From the NCBI RefSeq assembly GCF_001027745.1, contig NZ_LECU01000006.1, forward strand, positions 310,001-374,000: a stretch of DNA of 64,000 bases, written 5' to 3'. This document shows positions 51,502-61,587 of the stretch, in pieces (positions within the stretch are counted from its first letter, which is position 1; each line of letters opens with the position of its first letter). Source of the DNA: Pedobacter sp. BMA (GTDB taxonomy: Bacteria; Bacteroidota; Bacteroidia; Sphingobacteriales; Sphingobacteriaceae). A model generated the notes under the pieces. The model was not told the origin of the DNA, made no database searches, and saw nothing but the letters and a program-made list of their open reading frames with translations. The position numbers and the translations under genes are program-made.

Positions 51502-51942
51502 TTAATAAGCTGCAGATGCCTTCTCAATTAACGCAGCTTTATTCGGTACTTTAAGCCAGGCCTGATAGGCTTTGACCGCTAGCAAATGCAGCTTGTTACT
51601 ATTGTAAAATTCAAGAGCGATTCTCAAACTCCTTTTGCCATCTGCTGGCTCAGCAACCCTATCCTTTCTATTAAGGTAATCTTTGTTGATTATGCTCAGC
51701 AGGTAGTCACTGCTTTGATTAATCGATTTTTGATGCAAAACACTGAAAACCGGGTTATAAAATGATTTGTCGGCAGCGGTGATTTTAGCTATCAATGCCT
51801 TTTCACCTAAACCTTTCAAAAGGCCACCATAATAAACTTGTTCTTTATAACATTGTATCCATTCCTTTTCTCCCTCCCTCCCTTGAGCATTAGAGACATT
51901 GGAATAAAGTATAATGAATAAAGCGAAAAATAGAGTTCTCAT
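51502..51942 (-). CDS. Hypothetical exported protein, 146 aa
   Basis: A signal peptide (MRTLFFALFIILYSNVSNAQ) is followed by a helical mature domain of about 126 residues without recognised motifs (KEWIQCYKEQVYYGGLLKGL, YQAWLKVPNKAALIEKASAAY). It is probably periplasmic. It is convergent with the kinase gene, with no operon partner; 297 bp of featureless DNA follow before the next gene. Confidence 0.55.
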   Translation of the reverse strand: MRTLFFALFIILYSNVSNAQGREGEKEWIQCYKEQVYYGGLLKGLGEKALIAKITAADKSFYNPVFSVLHQKSINQSSDYLLSIINKDYLNRKDRVAEPADGKRSLRIALEFYNSNKLHLLAVKAYQAWLKVPNKAALIEKASAAY

Positions 51943-52239
51943 AGCAGCTAATATAGTTTTAAAGTTGTGAATTGTTTATCGTAGTTTCCTATTATTCATT
52001 AAGATTTTGAAGGCTCATACTGGGAGTTATGCCATTCCTGATAATTATTTGATTAATGATAAGGGAATTATCGTAGCCGAAACCTCAGTGAAAGCAATCT
52101 TTAGTATATCCTTAAAAAAAATCCTAAAATGACATTCCTTTTTTACTCCAACTCCCTTAGTTATTGAATGAGCAGACCGAGTAAGCGGATTTTCGTGGAG
52201 CGCGAATGTTATTGCTAAATTAGTTTGTCAATTCGTGAA

Positions 52240-53148
52240 TTAATCGGTTACCTTAAGTTGCATGACAATTTTCCGGTTGTTAATGCCCAGATTGGAGGTT
52301 CGGGTTATAGTGGCTTGTAGGAGGCTTCCGTTATTTAAATTAAAAAGGTGTTTAGTGGATTCGCTAAATTCCATTTGCTTCCCTCCCAGTTGTTTCATAA
52401 TCCCCTCGCCTTTAGCGGGGTTACTTTTGATGAGGAAATCGCGAATGATCGCGGTTAATATTTTGCCGTCGACCTTTTTAGTACTTTCTACTGTGCAAAG
52501 GGAATCTTTAACGCTGGAGAGCCACACCTTCTCTACTGCTTCAATGAGCACCGGACTAACGGGGTTGGGCATTTTGATATCATTTTGAACAACTTTGCCA
52601 GGTGTGTAATCAAATCCATTTATCAAAAGGAAAAATTTAACTGGTTTGGCAATGATGGTTTCTACACCAAGTGGGGTTTCCAATCCGATCTTCAACCGTT
52701 GAAAAACAGCTCTCGTTTCGGGGCTTCGGCTTTTCTCTGCCAGTTCTGCAGCCTTTTTAATTGCTACTTCGCGGATTTCAGCTGAATTTTTAATTTCAAT
52801 AAATCTGCCAAATTCATTCACCCTGATCAGCAATGGCTGTCCTTTAAGCGGAGCCGTCAGCAAATTTTCGAATACAGGTTCTCCAGGGGCCAGATTGATT
52901 TCGGTAAACCGCCAATCAAGAAGGTAGCCGGTGGGATATTTTTCGAGAACGGTAATGGCAACATTGAAGTTGGTCAGATATTTTTTGGCCACACCCCCCT
53001 CTACATCAGTGGTATGATAGGCAATGCTACAATGATGTACTTCATTGACTTGCCAACGGGGGAAAATGGAAATTTTAGCGGTATCGGCCTGCGCAAAAGT
53101 GATTACAGGCAGGAGGAGTAGGATTAATTTTGAAAACAGAAGTTTCAT
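52240..53148 (-). CDS. Hypothetical exported protein, 302 aa
   Basis: The signal peptide (KLLFSKLILLLLPVITFAQ) leads to a 280-residue domain with many short strands, including KYPTGYLLDWRFTEINL, LPLLIRVNEFGRFIEI-like stretches and ATITRTSNLGINNRKIVMQLK at the end. I do not recognise the family. The strand-rich pattern resembles other Bacteroidota secreted proteins of unknown role. It is monocistronic. Confidence 0.55.
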   Translation of the reverse strand: MKLLFSKLILLLLPVITFAQADTAKISIFPRWQVNEVHHCSIAYHTTDVEGGVAKKYLTNFNVAITVLEKYPTGYLLDWRFTEINLAPGEPVFENLLTAPLKGQPLLIRVNEFGRFIEIKNSAEIREVAIKKAAELAEKSRSPETRAVFQRLKIGLETPLGVETIIAKPVKFFLLINGFDYTPGKVVQNDIKMPNPVSPVLIEAVEKVWLSSVKDSLCTVESTKKVDGKILTAIIRDFLIKSNPAKGEGIMKQLGGKQMEFSESTKHLFNLNNGSLLQATITRTSNLGINNRKIVMQLKVTD

Positions 53149-53214
53149 TACCGGAGCGTTTGTTATTGGTTTTTATCGCTGGCAAATATAGGGTTATACA
53201 GGGATGATTTGAAA

Positions 53215-53607
53215 TCAACCAAAAACCTCCCCCTTTTCTTGTCGCATACTATCTTTTATTTTCTCCCGATGCTGCCATCCCCACTCACTCAGCGTTCGCA
53301 TCACCTCTCTTAGCGTTTTACTGTACTCGGTTACTTCGTAAATGATACTTACCGGCCTGGTAGGGTAAACTTGTCTCCTGATGAAATCATTTAACTCCAG
53401 ATCTTTCAATTCGTTTGCAAGCACCTTTGGAGATATGCCTCGTAATTCGTGCTGGATCTCATTAAATCTTTTTGAAGATTGAACCAGGCTTAAGATTAAT
53501 GGAAGCTTCCATTTGCCATTTAATACATAAAGGGCGTCCATAACATTCGTTAGCGAATTGGCACATTCATTTTTATCCGGAAGAATATTTTCTGCAGTCG
53601 AAATCAT
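53215..53607 (-). CDS. HxlR family transcriptional regulator
   Basis: The 130-residue protein has the HxlR winged-helix pattern: a Cys near the start (DKNECANSL), ALYVLNGKWKLPLILSLVQSSKRFNEIQ, then SPKVLANELKDLELNDFIRRQVY and IYEVTEYSKTLREVMRTL. Divergent from the oxidoreductase at 53718, it likely regulates that gene in response to quinone or electrophile stress. It is the second HxlR in the window and differs in its operator. Confidence 0.92.
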   Translation of the reverse strand: MISTAENILPDKNECANSLTNVMDALYVLNGKWKLPLILSLVQSSKRFNEIQHELRGISPKVLANELKDLELNDFIRRQVYPTRPVSIIYEVTEYSKTLREVMRTLSEWGWQHREKIKDSMRQEKGEVFG

Positions 53608-53622
53608 TCTTCAAAGATACGC

Positions 53623-53658
53623 ACTTACCTGAATGTAAGCGCTTTCCTTTAGGTAAGT
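53623..53658. promoter_or_regulatory. HxlR operator candidate
   Basis: ACTTACCT (53623-53630) and AGGTAAGT (53651-53658) form an 8-bp inverted repeat spaced 20 bp apart, between the divergent HxlR and oxidoreductase genes. A -7-like TACTTTTG (53685-53692) lies downstream of it, ahead of the oxidoreductase start. Confidence 0.45.
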
Positions 53659-53717
53659 ACTAACCTTTTTATAGTTGAGTGAATTACTTTTGCGGGTACA
53701 AAAATTCAATTAAAATT

Positions 53718-54320
53718 ATGAAACGTATTCTTCATTTAATTTCCAGTATACAGGGAAACCAGTCTTATAGCCTACAATTGAGCAGGGCAATCCTGAAAAA
53801 GATCTTAGATAAATATCCGGGCAGTGTGGTTGAGGAAGTGGATTTGAACAACGTAAACATTCCACATATAAATTCATCCTTACTGCAATCGATGTTTACG
53901 CCTGCTGATAAATACACGGAGGAAACCAGAGCACTCTTACGCTATTCGGATGAAGCCGTTGCCCAGTTGCTGGCTGCCGATATTGTGGTGGTTGGTGCGC
54001 CACTCTATAATTTAACGGTACCATCTACTTTGAAAGCCTGGCTTGATCACATCACGCGTGCAGGGATTACTTTTGGCTACGGGGAAAACGGACCGGTTGG
54101 GTTGGTAAAAGATAAGAAGGTGTATGTAGCGATGTCATCGGGAGGGGTTTATGCTGATGGGCCGGCAAAAGGCGCTGACTTTGTGGCTCCTTACCTGAAA
54201 TCGGTATTCGGACTTTTGGGGATGACAGATGTAACTGTTTTCAGGGCCGAGGGTGTTAAGGTTGCCGGATTGAAAGATACCGCGCTGGCGAAGGGGATTG
54301 AAAGTATTATAATAGACTAG
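53718..54320 (+). CDS. FMN-dependent NADH-azoreductase-like oxidoreductase
   Basis: ATG 53718 is preferred (MKRILHLISS); a start at 53679 would overlap the promoter. The 200-residue flavodoxin-fold protein has the phosphate loop SSIQGNQSYS near 9-18, then GAPLYNLTVPSTLKAWLDHI and FGYGENGPVGLVKDKKVYVAMSSGGVY, which match AzoR-type FMN-dependent NADH-quinone/azo reductases. It would reduce quinones or azo compounds by two electrons and so avoid radical stress. The divergent HxlR regulator supports induction by electrophiles. Confidence 0.88.
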   Translation: MKRILHLISSIQGNQSYSLQLSRAILKKILDKYPGSVVEEVDLNNVNIPHINSSLLQSMFTPADKYTEETRALLRYSDEAVAQLLAADIVVVGAPLYNLTVPSTLKAWLDHITRAGITFGYGENGPVGLVKDKKVYVAMSSGGVYADGPAKGADFVAPYLKSVFGLLGMTDVTVFRAEGVKVAGLKDTALAKGIESIIID

Positions 54321-54514
54321 CGCCTGATCGAGAGGCGGATTTTCGCAGCAGGAAAACAAATACCTATCTGCAAAATATCTGAAATGGGATGAGGGCAAAC
54401 GTGGAAATTACTACGCAGGAAAGCTCACTATTGCAACTGTTTACTTAAGCTATGCATATGAGAAAAGATGTTGAAATTCTCTACATTTGCCTCCTACCAA
54501 ACTACGCACTCACC

Positions 54515-57500
54515 ATGTATCGATTATTGCTCCTTTTATCCTTTTTGTCAATCTTTGGTATAGCGCATGCCGAGGTATTTACGGTGAGCAGCCAACTGGA
54601 TTCGGGACCAGGTTCTTTACGTGAGGCGCTGGAAAAAGCTACGGCAAACGGTACTGCTGAAACCGACTATATTCATTTTACAGCCACTGCCAGGCTGATC
54701 AGTTTGAAATCGCCTTTAATACTTTCCTCTAACCTTGTGATCGACGGAACCACTTTACCAGGTGCTGTGCTGGGCCTCTCGGATGCTAAAGTCACCCTCG
54801 AAACCACTATCCCTTATACCGATTATACGGAACGGACTGCACTAAAGGGGGCGGGCATTAACCACCTCGAGATTTATGGATTAAGTTTTTCAAATTTTGC
54901 TGCGGGAGGGCGTGGTGCCAGTCCAATTTACATCAATCAGGGTGCCGACCTTACTTTTGGCGTACCAGGGAAGGGTAATATTTTCCTGGCCTGCGATTAT
55001 GATATCACCCTGTTCAAATGCAAGAAAATTAAAGTTTCGGCCAACTGGTTTGGAATTGCAGCAGATAAAAAAACAGTAGTAGGCACTGCCTTCGGCGGAA
55101 CACTGGATTTCAGGTTGTGTGATGAGGTGATGATTGGGGGCGACACGAAGGCTGAAGGAAACCTTTGGGGCTATCGTTATTATGGTGTTGTAGTATCCGG
55201 GGTTAACCTTACTACACAAGCAGTGGAAGCAACAGGTGAGAAATGTATCATCAAAAACAATAGTTTTGGCGTGGAAGGCCTGAGTTCCGGAATCAGCAAC
55301 CGTGGCATTATTCAGGACGTGAAGAATGTAGAACTCATTAACAATACTTTTATTGGCAGTGGCGCTTTCGACTTTAAAAACATTTATAATTCGGGAAAGA
55401 TACAGGGAAACAGAATGGGCGTACAAAGTGATGGAAGTAAGTCTTATGTTTACAGTACAATAGGCCTGGAGAACTGTTCGAACATCGTTATTGGGGGCAA
55501 GAATCCTGGTGAAGCAAATGTGATGGCCAACCGGGTAAGCTTTGGGTCGGGAACGCCAGGTATATGGGCCACCAATTGCGGCGACATATTGATACAGCGC
55601 AATGCTATTTATTGTATTTCTGCGATGCCCATCACCTATAAATCAGAAAAATCGAAAGTAGAAATACCGGTGATTAAAATTAACGGGTATAATAACGGTA
55701 CCCTAACGGGAACAGCTACACCAAATGCGGAGATTGAAGTGTTTTCGGATGGGGAATGTTACCAGTGCGATGCCAAGAAATACCTGGGAAGCACTTTTGC
55801 TGATGCACAGGGAAACTGGACAATGACCATTACACCTGATATAGGATTTACCGCTTCGGCCACATTGAACAACCGTACATCGGAGTTTTTAGGTATGAGC
55901 CTGCAGATGGGCAACTATACAGTAAAACAACCTACCTGTGGCCAGGCAAATGGTTCAATTACCGGAATTGTGGTAATGGGAGCTACTGCGGTAGAGTGGC
56001 GTAACGCTGAAAACAAACTGATCGGTACCAATGCAGATTTGAAAGGCCTGGCACCAGGAACCTATTCGTTTACGGCCTACCTGGGTACGGCCTGTAAAAC
56101 GCAAACCTCTACATGGGAGTTAAAAGACGTGACGCCGGCGCTGTACACCACGGCGATGAAAATCCAGCCTGCCACCTGTAGCATGGAGAATGGCGGGATT
56201 AGTAACGTCTATCTGTCGAATCTTGAAACCGCAACAATGAAATCAGTTAATTGGTTGAATGATGCCGGTGAGGTTAAAGGGACTGCACTTACGTTACAAA
56301 ATGTTAAAGGTGGAAACTACAGGCTGAAGGTGGTTACCACCTACGATTGCACGGTTATGTTTGGCCCTTTTAATATCCCTGCTGAGGGGGCTCCCGTTGC
56401 AGACCTCGCAAAAGTGCTGACTGAAAATGCTGATTGTGATCGGAAGAATGGGAGCGTAACCGGATTGGCAGCTACCGGGAAAGGGGTACTATCTTTTACG
56501 TGGAGAAATAATAATCAGGAAATAATGGGTAATGAAGCTGATTTACGTGGTGTACCTGCAGGAAAATATACAGTAGAAGTGAAAGATCAGGGCTCATGCG
56601 GATCGCTTTTTTATTCTTTTACCATTGATGAGAAAAATGGCATAACCGTTGATGATTCAGCATACAATCTGAAAAATGCGGGTTGTACGGTTAATGATGG
56701 CTGGATCAAAAACCTGAAAGTGAGCTCATCTGAGCCCTTAAGCTACAGGTGGACAAATGATGCCGGAACACCTGTTGGCAACCAACCAGATATTGAAAAC
56801 CTTCCGCCAGGAAAATACAAACTCACCATTTCAAATACTTATTGTAACCGCACGCTGGAGTATAACATCATCAGGCAAAGCGCAAAAGTTTTTCCCGAAT
56901 TGAGTTATAAGATCACTGACGCCGCATGCGGTGAAGATTCGGGGATAATTACAGTTCAAACTTCGGGTATCGACCCCACAACAAAGCTGCGCTGGACGGA
57001 TGCAACAGGCACAAACATTGGCAATACGAATAGTATAACGGGGTTAAAGGAAGGTGTATACAGTTTGTTTTTAACAGATGAAAAAGAATGTGAGCAACAT
57101 TATAAAGACTATACGGTTTTGCGGATTGAACCCCTCACAATGGATTTGACTCAGGTAAAAAATCAGGCCGACCAGTGTGGTATGGGGCTTGGGTCGGTTA
57201 GTGACATTGTTGTTAATGGCGGGATGGCTCCTTATCAATTTGAGTGGCTGAATGACCACGAAGAATTGGTGAGCAGACAAGCGCTGCTGGAAAATGTGCC
57301 ATACGGATCATACAAACTACGGGTAACGGACAACAGCAATAGCAACTGTAACTTGGTGGAAAATGTATTTGTTATCGACAATATCGGCCAGGAAATTGCG
57401 GCACCGGAGCTGGCACAGGTAAAGTTGTGTGGCGAGGGGGAGGGAACCATAAAAGTGTTGAACCCTATTGCAGGAAACTATAAACTTTACCAGTTTGACA

Positions 57501-57904
57501 CTGGCGGGCAGTCATTGATGGAGAACAACACCGGAATATTTACCCTGGACATGGTAAAATCAAAATCGTATTTCGTGAGCCTGGCGATCGGAAACTGCGA
57601 AAGCAAACGTACTGCTGTGCCTGTTACGTTTGCCGAAAAACCGGTTGATGTCCCTTCCTCATTCACCCCTAATGGCGATGGGGAGAATGATACCTGGATA
57701 ATCAAAAATATTGAACAATATCCTCAGGCAGTAATAAAGGTTTTTAATCGCCTGGGTAATGTGGTATTTAACAGTACCGGTTATAAAAGCCCGTTTAACG
57801 GAGAAACCAAAGGCAAAATTCTACCGGTTGGAGTGTATTTTTATACCATTCACCTTGCAGCAAACTGCAAAAACATTTCGGGTAGTTTGACTTTGATGAG
57901 GTAA
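54515..57904 (+). CDS. T9SS-type (gliding motility C-terminal domain) large secreted protein
   Basis: ATG 54515 gives a clean signal peptide (YRLLLLLSFLSIFGIAHAE); the ORF extends 21 codons further upstream without a leader. The 1129-residue protein starts with right-handed beta-helix-like text (ILSSNLVIDGTTLPGAV, repeated Asn/Gly turns). Several bacterial Ig-like or SprB-type repeats of about 80 residues follow from 490 to 1020 (CGQANGSI, CSMENGGI, CDRKNGSV, CGEDSGII, CGMGLGSV). It ends with the gliding-motility-associated C-terminal domain (SSFTPNGDGENDTWIIKN ... GVYFYTIHL), the type B sorting signal of the type IX secretion system. It is likely surface-bound or secreted. Confidence 0.92.
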   Translation: MYRLLLLLSFLSIFGIAHAEVFTVSSQLDSGPGSLREALEKATANGTAETDYIHFTATARLISLKSPLILSSNLVIDGTTLPGAVLGLSDAKVTLETTIPYTDYTERTALKGAGINHLEIYGLSFSNFAAGGRGASPIYINQGADLTFGVPGKGNIFLACDYDITLFKCKKIKVSANWFGIAADKKTVVGTAFGGTLDFRLCDEVMIGGDTKAEGNLWGYRYYGVVVSGVNLTTQAVEATGEKCIIKNNSFGVEGLSSGISNRGIIQDVKNVELINNTFIGSGAFDFKNIYNSGKIQGNRMGVQSDGSKSYVYSTIGLENCSNIVIGGKNPGEANVMANRVSFGSGTPGIWATNCGDILIQRNAIYCISAMPITYKSEKSKVEIPVIKINGYNNGTLTGTATPNAEIEVFSDGECYQCDAKKYLGSTFADAQGNWTMTITPDIGFTASATLNNRTSEFLGMSLQMGNYTVKQPTCGQANGSITGIVVMGATAVEWRNAENKLIGTNADLKGLAPGTYSFTAYLGTACKTQTSTWELKDVTPALYTTAMKIQPATCSMENGGISNVYLSNLETATMKSVNWLNDAGEVKGTALTLQNVKGGNYRLKVVTTYDCTVMFGPFNIPAEGAPVADLAKVLTENADCDRKNGSVTGLAATGKGVLSFTWRNNNQEIMGNEADLRGVPAGKYTVEVKDQGSCGSLFYSFTIDEKNGITVDDSAYNLKNAGCTVNDGWIKNLKVSSSEPLSYRWTNDAGTPVGNQPDIENLPPGKYKLTISNTYCNRTLEYNIIRQSAKVFPELSYKITDAACGEDSGIITVQTSGIDPTTKLRWTDATGTNIGNTNSITGLKEGVYSLFLTDEKECEQHYKDYTVLRIEPLTMDLTQVKNQADQCGMGLGSVSDIVVNGGMAPYQFEWLNDHEELVSRQALLENVPYGSYKLRVTDNSNSNCNLVENVFVIDNIGQEIAAPELAQVKLCGEGEGTIKVLNPIAGNYKLYQFDTGGQSLMENNTGIFTLDMVKSKSYFVSLAIGNCESKRTAVPVTFAEKPVDVPSSFTPNGDGENDTWIIKNIEQYPQAVIKVFNRLGNVVFNSTGYKSPFNGETKGKILPVGVYFYTIHLAANCKNISGSLTLMR

Positions 57905-57920
57905 GTGGGGCTAATAAACA

Positions 57921-57954
57921 AAAAAAAAGCAATGAGTTGCTGCCCATCGCTTTT
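57921..57954. terminator. Bidirectional terminator between convergent genes
   Basis: A GC-containing stem (AAGCAATG...CATCGCTT with one mismatch) is flanked by eight A on the left and four T on the right. It serves the rightward T9SS gene and, with a T8 run, the leftward DUF2807 gene. Confidence 0.6.
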
Positions 57955-57977
57955 CGCTGTTCAATAAGAGGTGTACT

Positions 57978-58559
57978 TTATTTACTTAATGCATAGGTAG
58001 CGCTGTATTCGGCAAGGCTTTGGGTGCTGGTTTTTAAAGCTGCAAACTGGTTCATTGATAAACTTGGTGTATGGCCCATTACCAATGCGTGATCTTTTGT
58101 AGCTCCGCTTAACGACAGGTTAGCGTGGTCTTTTAACACGGTGTACAATCCATCGGTAGTAGAGTTAATGGTAGCTTGTGCGTAATCTGATAGGAACAAT
58201 TGAAGAAATTTGGTTTCGATTTTACCTTCAGTTTTAACGACAGCGTGATCGGCAGCCTGGATGCGGAAAAGGTCTTTTACATATACGGTAACTTTTGCCT
58301 GCTCATTTCCTTTAGTGCTGATACATAGTTTTCCGCCGCACTCAGTTACTTTTACACTTCCGGTATTGTCTTCACTGTAAGCAATGCTACTGCGGCTGCC
58401 TTGTTTTACGGTAACTTCTACATTTCCCTGAACGGAGATGGAATTGAATTTTGCGTTTTCGCCTCGGATTGGTGATGGAGTAGTGCCGGCGAATGCTGTT
58501 GTAGCAGTTAATACAATTGCTAAACTTGAACTGATGATGGTGTTGATAAAAGTTTTCAT
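57978..58559 (-). CDS. DUF2807 (GIN domain) exported protein
   Basis: The 193-residue protein has a signal peptide (FINTIISSSLAIVLTATTAFA) and repeated short strands typical of the DUF2807/GIN head domain: FNSISVQGNVEVTVKQGS, ITVYVKDLFRIQAADHAVVK-like strands, QLFLSDYAQATINST and LYTVLKDHANLSLSG. Such proteins form a beta-helix-like repeat domain in the envelope; their function is unclear, perhaps adhesion-related. Monocistronic, convergent with the large T9SS gene. Confidence 0.8.
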   Translation of the reverse strand: MKTFINTIISSSLAIVLTATTAFAGTTPSPIRGENAKFNSISVQGNVEVTVKQGSRSSIAYSEDNTGSVKVTECGGKLCISTKGNEQAKVTVYVKDLFRIQAADHAVVKTEGKIETKFLQLFLSDYAQATINSTTDGLYTVLKDHANLSLSGATKDHALVMGHTPSLSMNQFAALKTSTQSLAEYSATYALSK

Positions 58560-58901
58560 ATGCTTTAGATTTTAAGGGTTTAAATTTTTTGTTTTTATAC
58601 TCATGAGACGCCGCTACATGAAAAACGTTGCACGCAATTTCCCTGCTTTATACTTAACGCCCGGGATTCTCGACGAACGGGCATTTTATCTATACTAATC
58701 TTAACTTATGGAATATGCGGATACACGCGCTTAAATAAGGATTATTGCCAATATGAGCCAAGGATGCGCTCGGAAACCTATAAAATGGTGTAATTAGATT
58801 TAACAAACTGTTAATCAATATTTAATGGCGAAACGGAGTACGGAAGGAGCTTATTGGCGACTTATGATTTTACAACCATAAAATCAGAATCACAGAAAAC
58901 C

Positions 58902-60779
58902 ATGAAAACAAAAACCGCATTACCAACGAAGAGCACGGCTACTAAGCTGGCCTTAGCCCTCGGCATTGCTGCCATGTTAGGTTTTAGCGCCTGCAAGAAA
59001 GCCGAAATGGAAACAACCGCAGAAACCTTTAGCGCAAAAAACCACAACCTGGCCTTAAATGCTGCTTCATTAAACGCCGCTGAAGAGCCCGCTTTTAAAG
59101 CCTTATCATTCAATGTAAGACATAATGATGCCGCCGATCCCCAAAGTATTACCCAACGCCAGGGCATGATTAAACAAATTATTATCGACAACAATCCGGA
59201 CGTATTTGGATTGCAGGAGTTTTCAGATAACAGTTTCGAAAGCTGGTTCAGGGCGGAGATGACACCACTGGGCTACGGTGAGTACTACGATACGGCCATT
59301 ACGGGAACACCGAAAGCAATATTTTATAAAAATAGTCGCTTTAATAAATTAAATCAAGGCACTGTTAAAATCGGGCCCACAAATACGGCTACCTGGGTAA
59401 TATTGCAAGATAAACAGACTGGTAACAAATATTTTATCAGTAACAGTCACTGGCAATTTGATTCGCAGGCGGTAAGAATTGACAATGCGAATGCCTTGGT
59501 AGCAGGAGTGAACCAGTTTAATACAGAAAACCTGCCTGAAATTGTATTTGGCGATTTTAATGCCAAGCCAGGTACCACTGAAATAGGGATATTGAAAAGC
59601 GGACTGGATGTAGTGGATGCATTAGGTGATAGTGATGGCGAATTTACTTTCCACAGCTGGAATGCTACAGGGAGCAGCAAACTGGATTGGATGACCAGTA
59701 CGCGCAACCTCGCTTATACCAGTTCGGAGGTAATTAAAACGAGCTACAATGGTAACTGGCCATCAGACCATTGGCCGGTAATGGCCGTATACCGCCCGGC
59801 AGTATTTGGCGCTGCACACGAAGACAATAACGGAATAAGTGCCAGCGCTGCTACCAATTACTATTTTGCGGATGTAAATGGCGATGGTAAAAAAGATAAA
59901 ATTTATTGGAGGAGTAGCTTTGATAGTGGCATTCCACAGGTTTTTTTGTCTAATGGAAACGGTACGTTTGCTTCGCCGGCAATAAAACACACCGCAGGCG
60001 CATCAGCTTTGGCAAGCAGCTGTTATTATTATGCCGACGTGAATGGTGATGGCAAAGCAGATGAAATTGTATGGAACCCTACGCAAAATGCTGGCCGCAC
60101 CAGGGTTTATCTGGCTACTTCAAATGGGAACTTTAGCAGCACTGCTATCGAAAATCCGGAAGGTACCAGCCAGGGGGCAACTACAGTATATCATTTTGCC
60201 GACGTGAATGGTGATGGCAAAGCAGATAAGATTTATTGGAACGCAACCTTTGATTCAGGTAAAACACGGGTTTACCTGGCTACCTCAAACGGGAATTTCA
60301 GCAGTTCAGTGGTGGCAGGAACGGAAGGTGCAAGTACTACAGGAGCTACCAGATTCTGGTATGCAGATATCAATGGCGATACACGTGCAGATAAAATACT
60401 ATGGCATGCTAATTTGAATGGTGGAAAAACAATGGTATACTTATCTGATGGTGATGGTACCTTCACGCTGTCCAATGGCTTTAGCGATAGCGCTACCAGT
60501 GGCCTGGATAATACACGGTTCTACTTTGCCGACATAAACGGCGATGGGCGTGCGGATAAAATCTACTGGAATCCTACAAACTACCTGGGCAAAGTAAAAG
60601 TCTATTGGTCTACTACGGCAAATACCTTTTCCGGACCGGTTTACTCATTGCGGGGAACATCACAAAGTGAAAACACCATTTTCTACTTTACCGATATTAA
60701 TGGCGACAGTAAAGCTGACCAGGTACGATGGAACTATGCAGAGAATAGTGGTGCTTTGAGGAACTATTATGGAGAATAG
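58902..60779 (+). CDS. Lipoprotein with endonuclease/exonuclease/phosphatase domain and FG-GAP repeats
   Basis: ATG 58902 gives a signal peptide with lipobox GFSAC (the longer frame from 58854 starts at a TTG). Residues about 55-290 are an EEP-type phosphodiesterase domain: KALSFNVRHND, FGLQEFSDN, VFGDFNAKP and the late SDHWPVMA, the last providing the catalytic His. The second half has seven or so FG-GAP/VCBS repeats (YYFADVNGDGKKDKIYWR and variants with DxNxDGxxD calcium-binding turns). The product is an extracytoplasmic, probably surface, hydrolase of phosphodiesters such as DNA or phospholipids, but the substrate is unknown. Confidence 0.88.
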   Translation: MKTKTALPTKSTATKLALALGIAAMLGFSACKKAEMETTAETFSAKNHNLALNAASLNAAEEPAFKALSFNVRHNDAADPQSITQRQGMIKQIIIDNNPDVFGLQEFSDNSFESWFRAEMTPLGYGEYYDTAITGTPKAIFYKNSRFNKLNQGTVKIGPTNTATWVILQDKQTGNKYFISNSHWQFDSQAVRIDNANALVAGVNQFNTENLPEIVFGDFNAKPGTTEIGILKSGLDVVDALGDSDGEFTFHSWNATGSSKLDWMTSTRNLAYTSSEVIKTSYNGNWPSDHWPVMAVYRPAVFGAAHEDNNGISASAATNYYFADVNGDGKKDKIYWRSSFDSGIPQVFLSNGNGTFASPAIKHTAGASALASSCYYYADVNGDGKADEIVWNPTQNAGRTRVYLATSNGNFSSTAIENPEGTSQGATTVYHFADVNGDGKADKIYWNATFDSGKTRVYLATSNGNFSSSVVAGTEGASTTGATRFWYADINGDTRADKILWHANLNGGKTMVYLSDGDGTFTLSNGFSDSATSGLDNTRFYFADINGDGRADKIYWNPTNYLGKVKVYWSTTANTFSGPVYSLRGTSQSENTIFYFTDINGDSKADQVRWNYAENSGALRNYYGE

Positions 60780-60906
60780 ATTTTAAACCTTAGACTTAGT
60801 TAAAAGTTTAGAATGGATAGCGTTACTAAATTTCAACTAATCGTTGGGTTTTGTAACGCTTTCTTGTTTGCTGCGCCTTTGTAGTTAAACTTAAAGATAA
60901 GTTAAC

Positions 60907-61521
60907 ATGGGCTGTTTAGTTTTGTATGAAATGATCATTAGCCCTAATTTGTTGATTTCCCGAATCAAAGAAGATGACGAGTCGGCTTTTAACGCCTTGT
61001 TTGAACACTATTGGGAAAAATTATATAGCACGGCCTGGGCAAGGGTAAACGATAGTGAAGTGGCGAAAGATATTGTGCAGGAGTTGTTTATTAAATTGTG
61101 GCAGCGCAGAAAATCACTCGACATTAAAGGTTCGGTTGATGCCTACCTGCAATCGGCGGTGAAGCTCAGTGTGATCAGTCATTTCAGGTCCAAATCAAAA
61201 GAAGATTTACAATTGCAGGATGCCGCTACACGGATGGAAATTATTCAGGAAGCAGTGGATGGCCTGGAAGACTACATCTTGCTGGAACAGCTGATTGCTG
61301 AAACGGTAGCCCGTATGCCCGAGCTTTTACAGCAGGTATACACCATGCGCAACGAAAGTAAAAGCATTAAAGAAATTGCTGCAGATTTAGGTATCGCTGA
61401 GCAAACGGTGAAAAATTATACCGCTGAAGTATTAAGAAGGCTGCGCCTGGTGATCCAGGATAAATACCCGGAAAAGTATGCCGCTTACCTTTCCATATTG
61501 CTGTATATGGTTAACAAATAG
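60907..61521 (+). CDS. ECF RNA polymerase sigma factor
   Basis: The 204-residue protein has sigma-70 region 2 (NALFEHYWEKLYSTAWARVNDSEVAKDIVQELFIKLWQRR) and region 4 (RMPELLQQVYTMRNESKSIKEIAADLGIAEQTVKNYTAEVLRRLR) typical of the Bacteroidota FecI-like ECF factors. ATG 60907 or 60931 could be the start. It is followed by the anti-sigma gene and the SusC-like receptor, forming a trans-envelope signalling operon that would activate the receptor genes on substrate binding. Confidence 0.95.
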   Translation: MGCLVLYEMIISPNLLISRIKEDDESAFNALFEHYWEKLYSTAWARVNDSEVAKDIVQELFIKLWQRRKSLDIKGSVDAYLQSAVKLSVISHFRSKSKEDLQLQDAATRMEIIQEAVDGLEDYILLEQLIAETVARMPELLQQVYTMRNESKSIKEIAADLGIAEQTVKNYTAEVLRRLRLVIQDKYPEKYAAYLSILLYMVNK

Positions 61522-61587
61522 TTCATATAAGTTTAACTTTAATTCAAAGTACTTTCTGCGCTTTCTGGCGACTTACAGTCAGAACAG

